Part shown: positions 9,030-17,159 of the stretch, piece after piece
Numbering within the stretch: the stretch's first letter is position 1
Layout: each line of letters begins with the position of its first letter
Assembly (NCBI RefSeq): GCF_964021845.1
Contig: NZ_CAXHZC010000003.1
Span: forward strand, 496,001-560,000
Source: Arcticibacterium sp964021845
GTDB lineage: Bacteria > Bacteroidota > Bacteroidia > Cytophagales > Spirosomataceae
Length of the DNA stretch: 64,000 nucleotides
Direction of reading: 5' to 3'
Notes under the pieces: model-generated
Database searches by the model: none
Seen by the model: the letters and a program-made list of their open reading frames with translations, nothing else
What the model was told of the DNA's origin: nothing
Program-made: the position numbers and the translations under genes

Positions 9030-10868
9030 TTAAAAACCCGCTGAGCTCGAAATGAGTTCGCCAAGTTTTTCTAAGGTTACCACATTCATTACTTTGGCTC
9101 CGTCTGGCGTGTAAGAAGGCATACTGGTTTCAAAAAGACGGTTTACTAAGACATTTATTTCCTTTTTATTCATCTTTTTAAGGTTTTTACTGGCTGTCCT
9201 TTTAGCCAAAGTCTTGGCCAGTTTTTTCGTTTTGTCAAGTTTAACGTCAGTATCATGCTCTAAAGACTCCTTAATGAGGTCTTCTAATACCTGTGAACCT
9301 TCTTCGTCTGTAGTTTCAGTAGGAATTCCATTAATTATCAAGCTACTTTTACCGAACACCTCGAAGCCAAAACCTAAGGCGTGAATTTCGCTTTTTAAAG
9401 TTATTGCCAATTCAAACTCTTCTGGCCTTAGGTTTAGTGTTTTTTGAAACAGCAATTGCTGTGAAGCACCAGACTTGTTAGCTAAGTTTTTTTCGTACTT
9501 CTCAAAGAGTATTCTTTCCCAAGCTGCTTTTTGGTCAATGAGTAGCATGCCACTTTTGACCTGCAAGGCTATGTAGCGAAGATGTATTTGTACCGCATCT
9601 ACCTCCTCAGAGTCGGGTTTCAGTGTGTTTTTAATGCCTTCATTAACTTTTGAGCCCATTGAAAGAGTCTCTTCGGGCTTTGTGAAATTGGCAGCACTTT
9701 CTAAACCCTCATATAATTTACGCCAGTCTTGGTTTTCGGGCGTTTTAGGTTTAGAATAATTCTCAAAATTAGAAACAGACGAACCCATTTTTTCAAATGC
9801 AGATGGAGCTTTTTCCGGCATGGGCCTGTTGGTCAGGTTTCCAAAGTTAATGTCCGATTCAAAATCGATAGTCGGTGTTAGATTATAAACACCTATCGCC
9901 TGCCTTACTGCCGAACGCAAAATACTATATACTGCCTTTTCGTCCTCAAACTTAATTTCGGTTTTCTGCGGGTGAATATTGATATCAACATGGGAAGGGT
10001 CAATAGCAATATTTAAAACATAGAACGGATAATGTTTCTCTGGAATAGTGCCCTCAAAAGCCATGGTAACTGCATGGTGCAGGTAAGGGCTTTTGATAAA
10101 CCTATTGTTTATGAAGAAGTATTGGTCGCCACGCGTTTTCTTGGCAGATTCTGGTTTCCCTACAAAACCGCTGATGCTCACATAAGGCGTGTCTTCTTCA
10201 CAAGCGGCTAATTGCTCTCTATAGCTTTTTCCAAAAAGATCTACAATTCGTTTGGATAGTTTTCCAGAAGGAAGCTTATAAATTTCAGTATCATTATGAA
10301 ACATTTCAAAAGCCACCTCAGGGTTTGCCAGAGAAATTCGCTGAAACTCATCTAAAATGTGTTTCATTTCTACCGGGTTCGACTTTAAGAATTTTCGACG
10401 TGCAGGCACATTGAAGAAAAGGTTTTTGACCATAATGCTGGTCCCTTTTGCGGTTGAGATTGGCTCCTGGTTTTTGACCTCCGACCCCTCAATGACTAAT
10501 AAGTTACCTAACTCATCTTCTTCTCTTTTGGTTTTAACCTCCACTTGGGCTACAGCAGCTATGGATGCTAAAGCTTCACCTCTAAACCCCATGGTTCTAA
10601 TGGCAAAAAGGTCTTCTGATTTGTTGATTTTAGAAGTAGCATGCCGTTCAAAACTCATTCTGCAGTCTGTTACAGACATGCCCTTCCCATTATCTACCAC
10701 CTGAACCAGTGTTTTTCCAGAGTCTTTGATAATAAGTTTGACCATAGAGGCACCTGCATCAATGGCGTTTTCCATAAGCTCTTTAACCACAGAGGCGGGG
10801 CGTTGTACTACCTCACCTGCCGCTATTTGGTTAGCAATGGTGTCAGAAAGAAGGTGTATAATGTCCAT
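9030..10868 (-). CDS. mutL: DNA mismatch repair protein MutL
   Basis: 612 aa from the ATG giving MDIIHLLSDTIANQIAAGEV; an upstream TTG adds only 8 unconserved residues. The GHKL ATPase domain is clear: ELMENAIDAGA, DNGKGM, TMGFRGEALASI, and a conserved QYFFINNRFI segment. The C-terminal dimerisation domain is present, but its nuclease motifs are degenerate. The DQHA(X)2E motif reads DQKAAWE, and the later metal-binding motifs read TASKN and TPDGAKV. Couples MutS mismatch recognition to downstream repair. Leads the leftward mutL-rhomboid-rhomboid transcript. Confidence 0.95.
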   Translation of the reverse strand: MDIIHLLSDTIANQIAAGEVVQRPASVVKELMENAIDAGASMVKLIIKDSGKTLVQVVDNGKGMSVTDCRMSFERHATSKINKSEDLFAIRTMGFRGEALASIAAVAQVEVKTKREEDELGNLLVIEGSEVKNQEPISTAKGTSIMVKNLFFNVPARRKFLKSNPVEMKHILDEFQRISLANPEVAFEMFHNDTEIYKLPSGKLSKRIVDLFGKSYREQLAACEEDTPYVSISGFVGKPESAKKTRGDQYFFINNRFIKSPYLHHAVTMAFEGTIPEKHYPFYVLNIAIDPSHVDINIHPQKTEIKFEDEKAVYSILRSAVRQAIGVYNLTPTIDFESDINFGNLTNRPMPEKAPSAFEKMGSSVSNFENYSKPKTPENQDWRKLYEGLESAANFTKPEETLSMGSKVNEGIKNTLKPDSEEVDAVQIHLRYIALQVKSGMLLIDQKAAWERILFEKYEKNLANKSGASQQLLFQKTLNLRPEEFELAITLKSEIHALGFGFEVFGKSSLIINGIPTETTDEEGSQVLEDLIKESLEHDTDVKLDKTKKLAKTLAKRTASKNLKKMNKKEINVLVNRLFETSMPSYTPDGAKVMNVVTLEKLGELISSSAGF

Positions 10869-11001
10869 AGGAAAAGAATGATTTGTGTACAAAGGTGGCT
10901 AATCAATTATCCAATTCCGACCGAATCAGGTGCGAATTTTTTCAACACTAAATATGTTGATAAGCTGTTCATATCATAACACCTTTTAAAACCTTTTCAT
11001 A

Positions 11002-11526
11002 ATGAAGAAACTTATTAAAATTCTAGTTATTGTGGCCGCAGTATTGGCTGTCGGTTATTTTGTTCTAAAGAGCTGGACCAAAAGCCACAGCCCAGAAGAT
11101 GTAGCCGAAATTACGGACGGAGAACTTAACATTAAAGTAGAATACTGCCAACCAGCTCTAAAAGGCAGAGTGATTTTTGGGGAATTAGTGCCTTTTGACC
11201 GAGTTTGGAGAACAGGAGCAAACGAAGCTACAATTATTAGTTTTAGTGAAGATGTAAAAATAGCTGGGGAAGATTTAGCTGCCGGAGAATACTCTCTTTG
11301 GACTATTCCTAGGGAAGGAGATTGGTCTATAATTTTTAATTCTCAAACGGGTCAGTGGGGAACTTCATATGATGAAGAAACAGATGTATTAAGAGTAGAT
11401 GTGCCGGCCGTTCAGACAGAAGAGTCTACAGAATTACTTAAAATTAGTCTTGTAGACGTGGATTCTGCAGGAATTAGCATGAATCTTAAGTGGGATAAAA
11501 CCTTAGTACACGTTCCGATAAACTAA
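11002..11526 (+). CDS. DUF2911 domain protein
   Basis: 174 aa with one N-terminal membrane anchor or uncleaved signal (about residues 4-24). The conserved block around FGELVPFDRVWRTGANEAT and the YSLWTIP strand are characteristic of DUF2911, a Bacteroidota family of unknown function that is normally exported. It ends NLKWDKTLVHVPI, as these proteins do. The gene stands alone between mutL and a strong terminator. The partial gene at the right end of the window may be another member. Confidence 0.85.
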   Translation: MKKLIKILVIVAAVLAVGYFVLKSWTKSHSPEDVAEITDGELNIKVEYCQPALKGRVIFGELVPFDRVWRTGANEATIISFSEDVKIAGEDLAAGEYSLWTIPREGDWSIIFNSQTGQWGTSYDEETDVLRVDVPAVQTEESTELLKISLVDVDSAGISMNLKWDKTLVHVPIN

Positions 11527-11542
11527 AAAGGAACAGATATAA

Positions 11543-11585
11543 AATAGCCTGCCATTATCTTTTGGATAAGGCAGGCTATTTTTTT
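11543..11585 (+). terminator. Terminator after DUF2911 gene, shared with barstar
   Basis: An 11-bp perfect stem (11543-11553 with 11570-11580, AATAGCCTGCC) with a 16-nt loop is followed by T7 at 11579-11585. The T-run favours rightward transcripts. The stem lies just after the leftward barstar stop and can serve that strand too (T4 there). Confidence 0.85.
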
Positions 11586-12036
11586 AATTAATCTCAGCTA
11601 AATAATCTTCCATGCGTTCGCTTGGAGAAAAACCTATCAAAAGTTCTTTTTTTGGAATAATATAGTCTTCTTCCTCCTCTTCTGTATTGGTAACCAGAGC
11701 CTCTTCTTCTGCTTCAGCGTCCATGTATTTCCAGTCTTCGCATGTAATATCAAAAAGGTCTAACAGTGATGTGACATTTTTTTCATTACGCTCATTTATC
11801 AAAAACTCGGAGGAGTTTTTGAAGTAAATTAACAGACGTTCGTCTTCTATCCAAGATAAGTCGTTAAGAACCTCATCAAGAGAGTCCATGTTCGGCTCAA
11901 AATATTCGGGAAAATGTAGCTTATCTTTTATAGCCTCATAAAATTGGGCAAGAGATTTACATAATTTACCATCAATTGTAATTAGAGAATAGTCCGCTAA
12001 TTCTTCTGGACTTTCAGTGATAAAAAGATTGTTCAT
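11584..12036 (-). CDS. Barstar-type ribonuclease inhibitor
   Basis: 150 aa, cytoplasmic (no signal) and very acidic. Residues 20-75 follow the barstar pattern: ITIDGK, a helix with FYEAIKDKL, then FPEYFEPNMDSLDEVLNDLSWI, like the PEYYGENLDALWDCL region of Bacillus barstar. That region is the surface that plugs the barnase active site. The Asp of LDAL is kept; Trp38 and Asp39 of Bacillus barstar align with Asp and Glu here. An acidic tail of about 50 residues is added at the C-terminus. It lies 51 nt after a barnase-type gene, which strongly supports the pairing. Confidence 0.85.
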   Translation of the reverse strand: MNNLFITESPEELADYSLITIDGKLCKSLAQFYEAIKDKLHFPEYFEPNMDSLDEVLNDLSWIEDERLLIYFKNSSEFLINERNEKNVTSLLDLFDITCEDWKYMDAEAEEEALVTNTEEEEEDYIIPKKELLIGFSPSERMEDYLAEIN

Positions 12037-12087
12037 TAGTGAAACAAAAGAGATTTCATGTTTAGATTGTTTATAAAAATAAGAAAA

Positions 12088-12450
12088 TTAAGGTTCTAAT
12101 TTGACAAAGCTGGCGTAGTGGTCAGCGGTGTAATAGGCTTTTCCGTCAGAACTGGTGACCAATCTTTCAGCTCCACGGTTTTGCCCTTTTTTCTTTGGAT
12201 GTATATCCCACTCTTTGTAACTCAGTTTTACATTGTTGGGAGCTGTTTTAGGTAACAACTGCTCATAGTTTCCAAATCTTTTGCCGCCTACATAACCTTT
12301 TCGTGGTTTGTTATATTTTTTGATGTAATCCCATGTTTCATAGGCCGCTGGCGGAACTATAGACTCTTGAGTATGAAGCTGACGATCAATGTATTTACAA
12401 GATGAAACTCCTGTAAGTAGAAAAAGAGAAAGGAGAAGTAAACGAAGCAT
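12088..12450 (-). CDS. Lipoprotein guanyl-specific ribonuclease (barnase/RNase Sa type)
   Basis: 120 aa. A lipoprotein signal ends in GVSSC with Cys18 as the lipid anchor. The catalytic domain (about residues 52-118) follows barnase and RNase Sa: YKEWDI holds the general base Glu80, RGAERLV holds Arg96, and YYTADHYASFVKL holds the general acid His111. All three active-site residues are therefore present. Known family members are secreted RNases cleaving after G; this one should be tethered to the envelope. Its gene is followed by a barstar homologue, as expected for cytoplasmic self-protection. The residue roles are by alignment from memory. Confidence 0.87.
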   Translation of the reverse strand: MLRLLLLSLFLLTGVSSCKYIDRQLHTQESIVPPAAYETWDYIKKYNKPRKGYVGGKRFGNYEQLLPKTAPNNVKLSYKEWDIHPKKKGQNRGAERLVTSSDGKAYYTADHYASFVKLEP

Positions 12451-12451
12451 T

Positions 12452-12748
12452 TTAATTTAAAGAGAATCCTGGAACGTGGATGGCTCCTGCGTGATTAAAC
12501 ATTAGTTCGGTAATAACATAAGGCATTTGGTCAATCAGCGGAAATTGATTGATAACATCTAAAACGCCAAAGTCGTTTTCGGCATTTATAACTGCCCAAA
12601 ATCTTCCTCTATCTATAGAGAGTGCATAAGAAGATATTCTTCCATCGTCCATAAGTTCATCTATCGCCATCTTTTGCATAGGTATCTTCACCACAAAATT
12701 AGGTGGGAAAGGTGTTGGGAGATCAAACTCTACCATAAACTGGGCCAT
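12452..12748 (-). CDS. Muconolactone isomerase-like small protein
   Basis: 98 aa soluble protein of the dimeric alpha/beta-barrel type. The pattern MVEFDLPTPFPPNF, a helix, SIDRGRFWAVINAEN and then INQFPLIDQMPYVITEL resembles muconolactone delta-isomerase-like proteins. No aromatic-degradation genes are nearby, so the true reaction is unknown and it may be only fold-related. It ends 1 nt before the lipoprotein RNase gene and is probably the first gene of the trio. Confidence 0.65.
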   Translation of the reverse strand: MAQFMVEFDLPTPFPPNFVVKIPMQKMAIDELMDDGRISSYALSIDRGRFWAVINAENDFGVLDVINQFPLIDQMPYVITELMFNHAGAIHVPGFSLN

Positions 12749-12850
12749 AGAATCTTACTTAAATTAAAAATTTTAAAAGAAAACTTCAATAAGAGTGCCG
12801 AATTGAATATTTCTTTCTACCAAATTAACGTAATCCAATAAGAATCCGTT

Positions 12851-12858
12851 TAACTTTG
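12851..12858 (+). promoter_or_regulatory. Candidate -7 element of the TPP-riboswitch transcript
   Basis: TAACTTTG matches TAnnTTTG exactly and ends 11 nt before the riboswitch P1 stem begins, a sensible distance for a transcript that starts at the riboswitch. No clear -33 element was seen. Confidence 0.5.
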
Positions 12859-12869
12859 TCAAATAATTA

Positions 12870-12946
12870 TCAAAAGGGGTGCCTTTTTAAGGCTGAGATT
12901 ATACCCATAGAACCTGATGCGGTTAGTACCGACGAAGGGATTTGAG
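12870..12946 (+). promoter_or_regulatory. TPP riboswitch (THI element)
   Basis: All core parts are visible. P1 pairs TCAAA 12870-12874 with TTTGA 12941-12945; P2 pairs GGGT 12877-12880 with ACCC 12903-12906; P3 pairs GCCTT 12881-12885 with AAGGC 12889-12893. The invariant CTGAGA is at 12893-12898 and ACCTGAT at 12912-12918. P5 pairs CGGT 12920-12923 with ACCG 12928-12931, followed by GAAGGGA. It precedes a TonB receptor gene, an arrangement known in Bacteroidota for thiamine uptake. Downstream lie an imperfect hairpin (12951-12978) and a T8 run (12992-12999) that may form the expression platform. Confidence 0.93.
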
Positions 12947-13057
12947 CCCAGTTCTTCTGTGTATCAACAGGAAGCAACGCCGTCTATGGACTTTTTTTTA
13001 AGAACCATTCAATGGTGATTTCACCCCTTATTTGCCTTTGTACAAATAAGTAAAAAC

Positions 13058-15286
13058 TTGAAAAAATTAGTTCAACTTTCCATTTTAACTTTACTTTCTG
13101 TATTGAGCGGAGCTGCTTTTGCTCAGTCAGATACACTTGACCTTAATGAGGTTGTGGTAAAATCTACCAGAGCAAATGCAAAAACAGGAATGGCTTACAG
13201 TACCATTCGTGAAGGGGAAATTGCAAAGCAAAATGTAGGTCAAGACATTCCATTTTTATTAAATCAAATGCCGTCTGTAGTAGTAACTTCTGACGCAGGG
13301 GCGGGAATTGGTTACACGGGAATCAGAGTAAGAGGGTCTGATGCTACCAGAGTAAACGTGACGGTAAACGGAATTCCTTTTAACGATTCAGAGTCCCAAG
13401 GTGTTTTCTGGGTTAATATGCCAGATTTTAGTTCTTCGGTGAGCAGTATTCAGCTTCAGAGAGGGGTTGGTACTTCTACCAATGGTGCAGGAGCTTTTGG
13501 TGCTAGTATAAATGTGAGCACTTTGAAATATTCGGCAGAGCCATTTGCTGAAATTAATACTTCTGTAGGTTCTTTCAATTCTTTAAAAACCAATGTGATG
13601 GCTTCTACAGGCTTGATGGATAACAATTTTGTGTTGGATGCTCGTTTGTCTAGAATTGCTTCCGATGGTTTTGTAGATAGGGCTTCGTCAGACTTAAAGT
13701 CTTTTTATGTTTCAGGTGGTTATTATGGTAAAGACAACTTTGTCCGATTTAATGTTTTTTCAGGGAAAGAAAAAACGTATCAATCTTGGTATGGAATACC
13801 TCAAAGTTTAGCTACAGGCGATGCGGATGGTTTTCAGAATTTTATAGACAGAAACTATTACGATGAAAACTTCAAAAACGAACTTTTAGCTAGTGGAAGA
13901 ACATATAACTGGTATCAATACGAAAACGAGGTTGATAATTATCAGCAAGACCACTATCAACTAATTACTTCTTTTAAAATAGGAGCTAACTGGAGATTTA
14001 ATCCAACCTTACATTATACAAAAGGAAGAGGTTATTATGAGCAGTATAAAGACGGAAGGTCTTTCGCCGATTATGGTTTAGAAAACGTGGTGATAGGTGG
14101 TGAGGTGATTGATGAAACTGACTTGATTCAAAGAAAATGGTTAGATAATGATTTTTACGGAGCGGTTTGGTCTTTAGATTATGAAGGCCAAGGAAAACTG
14201 ACGGGTTCTTTTGGTGGTGGTTTAAACAAGTACGATGGCGATCATTTTGGTGAAGTTATTTGGGCTCAATACGCTTCTAACGGAAATATCAGAGAAAGGT
14301 GGTATGATAACACTGGAGTCAAAACCGATTTCAATATATATGGTAAAGGATTTTATCAGTTTTCTGAAAAGTTGAATGCCTACCTAGACGTTCAGTTCAG
14401 AAACGTAGGTTTAGAAATAGATGGAACTACAGAAATTTTGGCTCCATTAAGTACGGATGATTCGTACAGCTTTTTTAATCCTAAATTGGGTTTAAATTTC
14501 GTAATTGATAAAGCAAATTCTGTTTATGGTTCTTATGCGGTAGGTAATAAGGAGCCTAGCCGTCAGGATATAGTAGATGCGGTTTTTTCTTCAGGAGTAA
14601 AGCCAAAAGCAGAGAACCTTCAAGACATAGAGTTAGGTTTTAGGCACTTGGCTCTAAACACGCAGTTTGAAGTGAATGGTTACTTTATGAACTATAAAGA
14701 CCAATTGGTTTTAACAGGAGCTATTAATAATGTTGGCGAAGCTGTAAGGGTTAACGTGCCAAAAAGTTACAGAGCAGGTATAGAGCTTCAGGTAGCCCAA
14801 AAACTTGGTGAGAAAATGTTGCTTTCAGTCAATACCACATTGAGTAGTAATAAAATTGATGCTTTTACAGAGTTTATTCCAAGTTATGATGGCGAAACGC
14901 CAGATGCTGTCAATGCATTTAATGATACAGATATCGCATTTTCTCCAAACATTATAGCAGGTGGAAGTTTGACTTACAAACCGGCAAAAGGTCTAGAGTT
15001 AGCTCTTCTGCCAAAATATGTAGGAAAACAGTATCTAGATAATACCTCAAATGAAGAAAGAGCTTTAGACGCTTTCTTTGTGAATGACTTGAGAGTGAAT
15101 TACAGCTTTAAGCCAAAAGGACTGAAAAATGTAACTTTGAGTCTTTTGGTAAATAACTTATTCAATGTGGAGTATGAATCAAATGGTTATACATACAGCT
15201 ATTTGTACTATGGCTTAATTACGGAGAATTTTGTTTATCCACAGGCTGGAACCAACTTTTTAGCTGCTTTGAAATTGAGGTTATAA
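13058..15286 (+). CDS. TonB-dependent receptor, probably for thiamine
   Basis: 742 aa outer-membrane receptor. Signal peptide is residues 1-22 (cut at AFA-Q). A possible TonB-box-like DLNEVVVKST segment is followed by the plug domain (PFLLNQMPSVVV, GIRVRGSDATRVNVTVNGIP) and a 22-strand-type barrel with a C-terminal LRL strand end. It lacks the carboxypeptidase-like N-terminal domain of SusC proteins. The start codon is TTG; no ATG gives an intact signal peptide. Control by a TPP riboswitch points to thiamine or a precursor as ligand; this is inference from context, not from binding residues. Confidence 0.88.
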   Translation: MKKLVQLSILTLLSVLSGAAFAQSDTLDLNEVVVKSTRANAKTGMAYSTIREGEIAKQNVGQDIPFLLNQMPSVVVTSDAGAGIGYTGIRVRGSDATRVNVTVNGIPFNDSESQGVFWVNMPDFSSSVSSIQLQRGVGTSTNGAGAFGASINVSTLKYSAEPFAEINTSVGSFNSLKTNVMASTGLMDNNFVLDARLSRIASDGFVDRASSDLKSFYVSGGYYGKDNFVRFNVFSGKEKTYQSWYGIPQSLATGDADGFQNFIDRNYYDENFKNELLASGRTYNWYQYENEVDNYQQDHYQLITSFKIGANWRFNPTLHYTKGRGYYEQYKDGRSFADYGLENVVIGGEVIDETDLIQRKWLDNDFYGAVWSLDYEGQGKLTGSFGGGLNKYDGDHFGEVIWAQYASNGNIRERWYDNTGVKTDFNIYGKGFYQFSEKLNAYLDVQFRNVGLEIDGTTEILAPLSTDDSYSFFNPKLGLNFVIDKANSVYGSYAVGNKEPSRQDIVDAVFSSGVKPKAENLQDIELGFRHLALNTQFEVNGYFMNYKDQLVLTGAINNVGEAVRVNVPKSYRAGIELQVAQKLGEKMLLSVNTTLSSNKIDAFTEFIPSYDGETPDAVNAFNDTDIAFSPNIIAGGSLTYKPAKGLELALLPKYVGKQYLDNTSNEERALDAFFVNDLRVNYSFKPKGLKNVTLSLLVNNLFNVEYESNGYTYSYLYYGLITENFVYPQAGTNFLAALKLRL

Positions 15287-15376
15287 TTTAGCCAACCTAT
15301 GTTTGTTTGTCGTGTTTTTTCAAATTGAACCGAATTAATGACAAACGATTTAAGTGAAGTAGCATTTGGCCGCAGA

Positions 15377-15409
15377 AATCCAGTTGAGGAAACTCAGCTG
15401 GATTTTTTT
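15377..15409 (+). terminator. Strong terminator after TonB receptor
   Basis: Stem 15377-15388 with 15393-15404 (AATCCAGTTGAG with CTCAGCTGGATT; one G-T pair), GAAA tetraloop, then T7 ending at 15409. Lies between the TonB receptor and the convergent crcB gene. Confidence 0.9.
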
Positions 15410-15413
15410 GGTT

Positions 15414-15776
15414 TTACCTCCCCAACATCATCCCTAAACCTATTGCCAAAAGACAAAGAACTAGATTTAGGCCAATATGCATCAATACGAAACCGTATTC
15501 GGCATTTTGAAGGTGATTATATACTTCTAAACTAAAAGTAGAGTAGGTGCTAAAACCTCCACAGAAGCCTACGGCTATCATAGGTTTCCAAATTTGTTCT
15601 GACTCAAAAGTCTTTACAGCCACAAATCCAAGGATAAGACTTGCAAGAATATTGGCAAGTAAAGTGCCTACAGAATAGCCTGTTCCAAAAGTGTTAATAC
15701 TAAATTTTGCAACAAGATAACGGGTAATACTTCCAAATCCGCCGCCCAAAAAGATGTAAAGGAGTGTTTTCGCCAA
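15414..15776 (-). CDS. crcB: Fluoride ion exporter CrcB/Fluc
   Basis: 120 aa with four membrane helices. The N-terminal GGGFGSITRYLV and the central GFCGGFSTYSTFS motifs are signatures of Fluc fluoride channels, which act as dual-topology dimers. A single gene implies a homodimer. I saw no fluoride riboswitch upstream. The short upstream region carries a candidate promoter that overlaps the divergent permease start. Confidence 0.95.
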   Translation of the reverse strand: MAKTLLYIFLGGGFGSITRYLVAKFSINTFGTGYSVGTLLANILASLILGFVAVKTFESEQIWKPMIAVGFCGGFSTYSTFSLEVYNHLQNAEYGFVLMHIGLNLVLCLLAIGLGMMLGR

Positions 15777-15799
15777 TGTTTTTATACGATATTTGTTGT

Positions 15800-15829
15800 C
15801 AAAGATACATCATTCCAAATTTTGACAAA
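15800..15829 (-). promoter_or_regulatory. Candidate crcB promoter
   Basis: Minus-strand TATCTTTG at 15807-15800 with TTTG at 15829-15826, spacer 18 nt (one less than the usual 19-21). It overlaps the first codons of the divergent permease gene. Confidence 0.45.
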
Positions 15830-17159
15830 TAAAGGCTCTAAACAAAACGAACTACTGAAAATCCTAGGGGTGGGTTTTGGTATTGCGGTTACACTGGGTG
15901 GAACCATCGGTACTGGAATTTTAAGAACACCAGGGACGATAGCAGCAGAACTAGGAAATCCTGTTTTGATAATGGGCGTATGGATAGCGGTGAGTTTGTA
16001 CGCCTTTTTAGGAGTACTTTGTGCTATTGAGCTAGGTGTTTCTGTGCCCAAAGCGGGTTCTTGGTATGTATATGCTCAGCGTGCATTTGGAGACTATTTA
16101 GGTTTTCTTACGGGCATTACTAGTTGGCTTGGTACAGTTGCTTCTTTGGGTTTTGGTGCTTATACCATAGCCGAATATTTAGCTCTTATTTTTCCTTCGC
16201 TTAATGTATTCATTGTTCCAATAGCCATTGCCGTTTTAGTAATACTTACGGGTTTTCATTTGGCAGGAACGGCCATTGGAGGGCGTTCACAAGAAATAAT
16301 GTCTGCCATAAAAGCGGTCGGTTTGCTTGCTTTTGTGCTAGTTTGCTTCTCTTATGGCAGCGAAAGTGTAGGTCATTTAAACACAGGAGGAATTAAAAGA
16401 TTGACCGAAGGCTCTTTACTGATAGGTATCATTGCTGCGTTACAAGGCATATTTTACACTTTTGATGGTTGGCACACTGCGGCCTATTTTACCGAAGAAA
16501 ACACCGATGCTACTAAGAATTTGCCAAAGGCTATGATTTCAGGTGTGCTTAGTATTATTGTGATATATCTCTTGGTAAATCTGGCTATTCTTTATGTGCT
16601 GCCGATGGAAGAGTTACAGGTTTCTAAATTAGCTGCCGCAGATGCTATGGCTCATGTTTTTGGAGAAGAGTCGGGTAAAATTATTACCATCTTCCTTTTG
16701 GTGTCAATCATAGGAATTATGAATACCCAGGTGATGATGACGCCGAGAACTTTATTTTCGATGTCCAGAGATGGGCTGTTTTTTAAGCGTGCTCAAATAG
16801 TCAATAAAGGAGGTTCGCCAGCATTTGCTCTGCTATTGACCTGCTCACTTTCTGTAATGTTGATATTTATTGGCAAAGAAACCTCAGGCAGATTGCTCGA
16901 TATTGCAACCTTCTATTTTGTTTTCGCCTATGCCATGGGTTTTGCCTCTTTATTGATGCTACGCAAAAAAGAACCCAATTTGCTACGACCTTATAAAGTG
17001 CCTCTGTATCCATTTTTACCATGGTTCATGCTTGTTTTGTCAATGGCGTTTTTGGTAGGGGCGGTAATTAGCGATAGCCAAAATAGTTTTTACGCCGTAA
17101 TTGTATTGTTGCTTACTTATCCAGTTTATCGTTTAATAAAAGTTAAGAATAAGTCCTAG
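15822..17159 (+). CDS. APC-superfamily amino acid permease
   Basis: 445 aa with about 12 membrane helices. The TM1 motif GGTIGTGILRTPG and the amphipathic loop with TEENTDATKNLPKAM match APC amino acid transporters. The frame starts with TTG at 15822 (TTGACAAATAAA); the next in-frame Met is about 48 residues in, past TM1, so TTG is the best start. The stop abuts the ATG of the prenyl synthase gene. The substrate is probably an amino acid or polyamine and is not predictable here. Confidence 0.85.
   Translation: MTNKGSKQNELLKILGVGFGIAVTLGGTIGTGILRTPGTIAAELGNPVLIMGVWIAVSLYAFLGVLCAIELGVSVPKAGSWYVYAQRAFGDYLGFLTGITSWLGTVASLGFGAYTIAEYLALIFPSLNVFIVPIAIAVLVILTGFHLAGTAIGGRSQEIMSAIKAVGLLAFVLVCFSYGSESVGHLNTGGIKRLTEGSLLIGIIAALQGIFYTFDGWHTAAYFTEENTDATKNLPKAMISGVLSIIVIYLLVNLAILYVLPMEELQVSKLAAADAMAHVFGEESGKIITIFLLVSIIGIMNTQVMMTPRTLFSMSRDGLFFKRAQIVNKGGSPAFALLLTCSLSVMLIFIGKETSGRLLDIATFYFVFAYAMGFASLLMLRKKEPNLLRPYKVPLYPFLPWFMLVLSMAFLVGAVISDSQNSFYAVIVLLLTYPVYRLIKVKNKS

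Noticed and set aside
10357..10979. Rightward frames antisense to mutL
   Set aside because: They mirror the mutL coding strand and encode no recognisable protein.
15338..15535. 65-aa rightward frame after the TonB receptor
   Set aside because: It runs through the strong terminator at 15377-15409 and lies antisense to crcB, with no recognisable domain.
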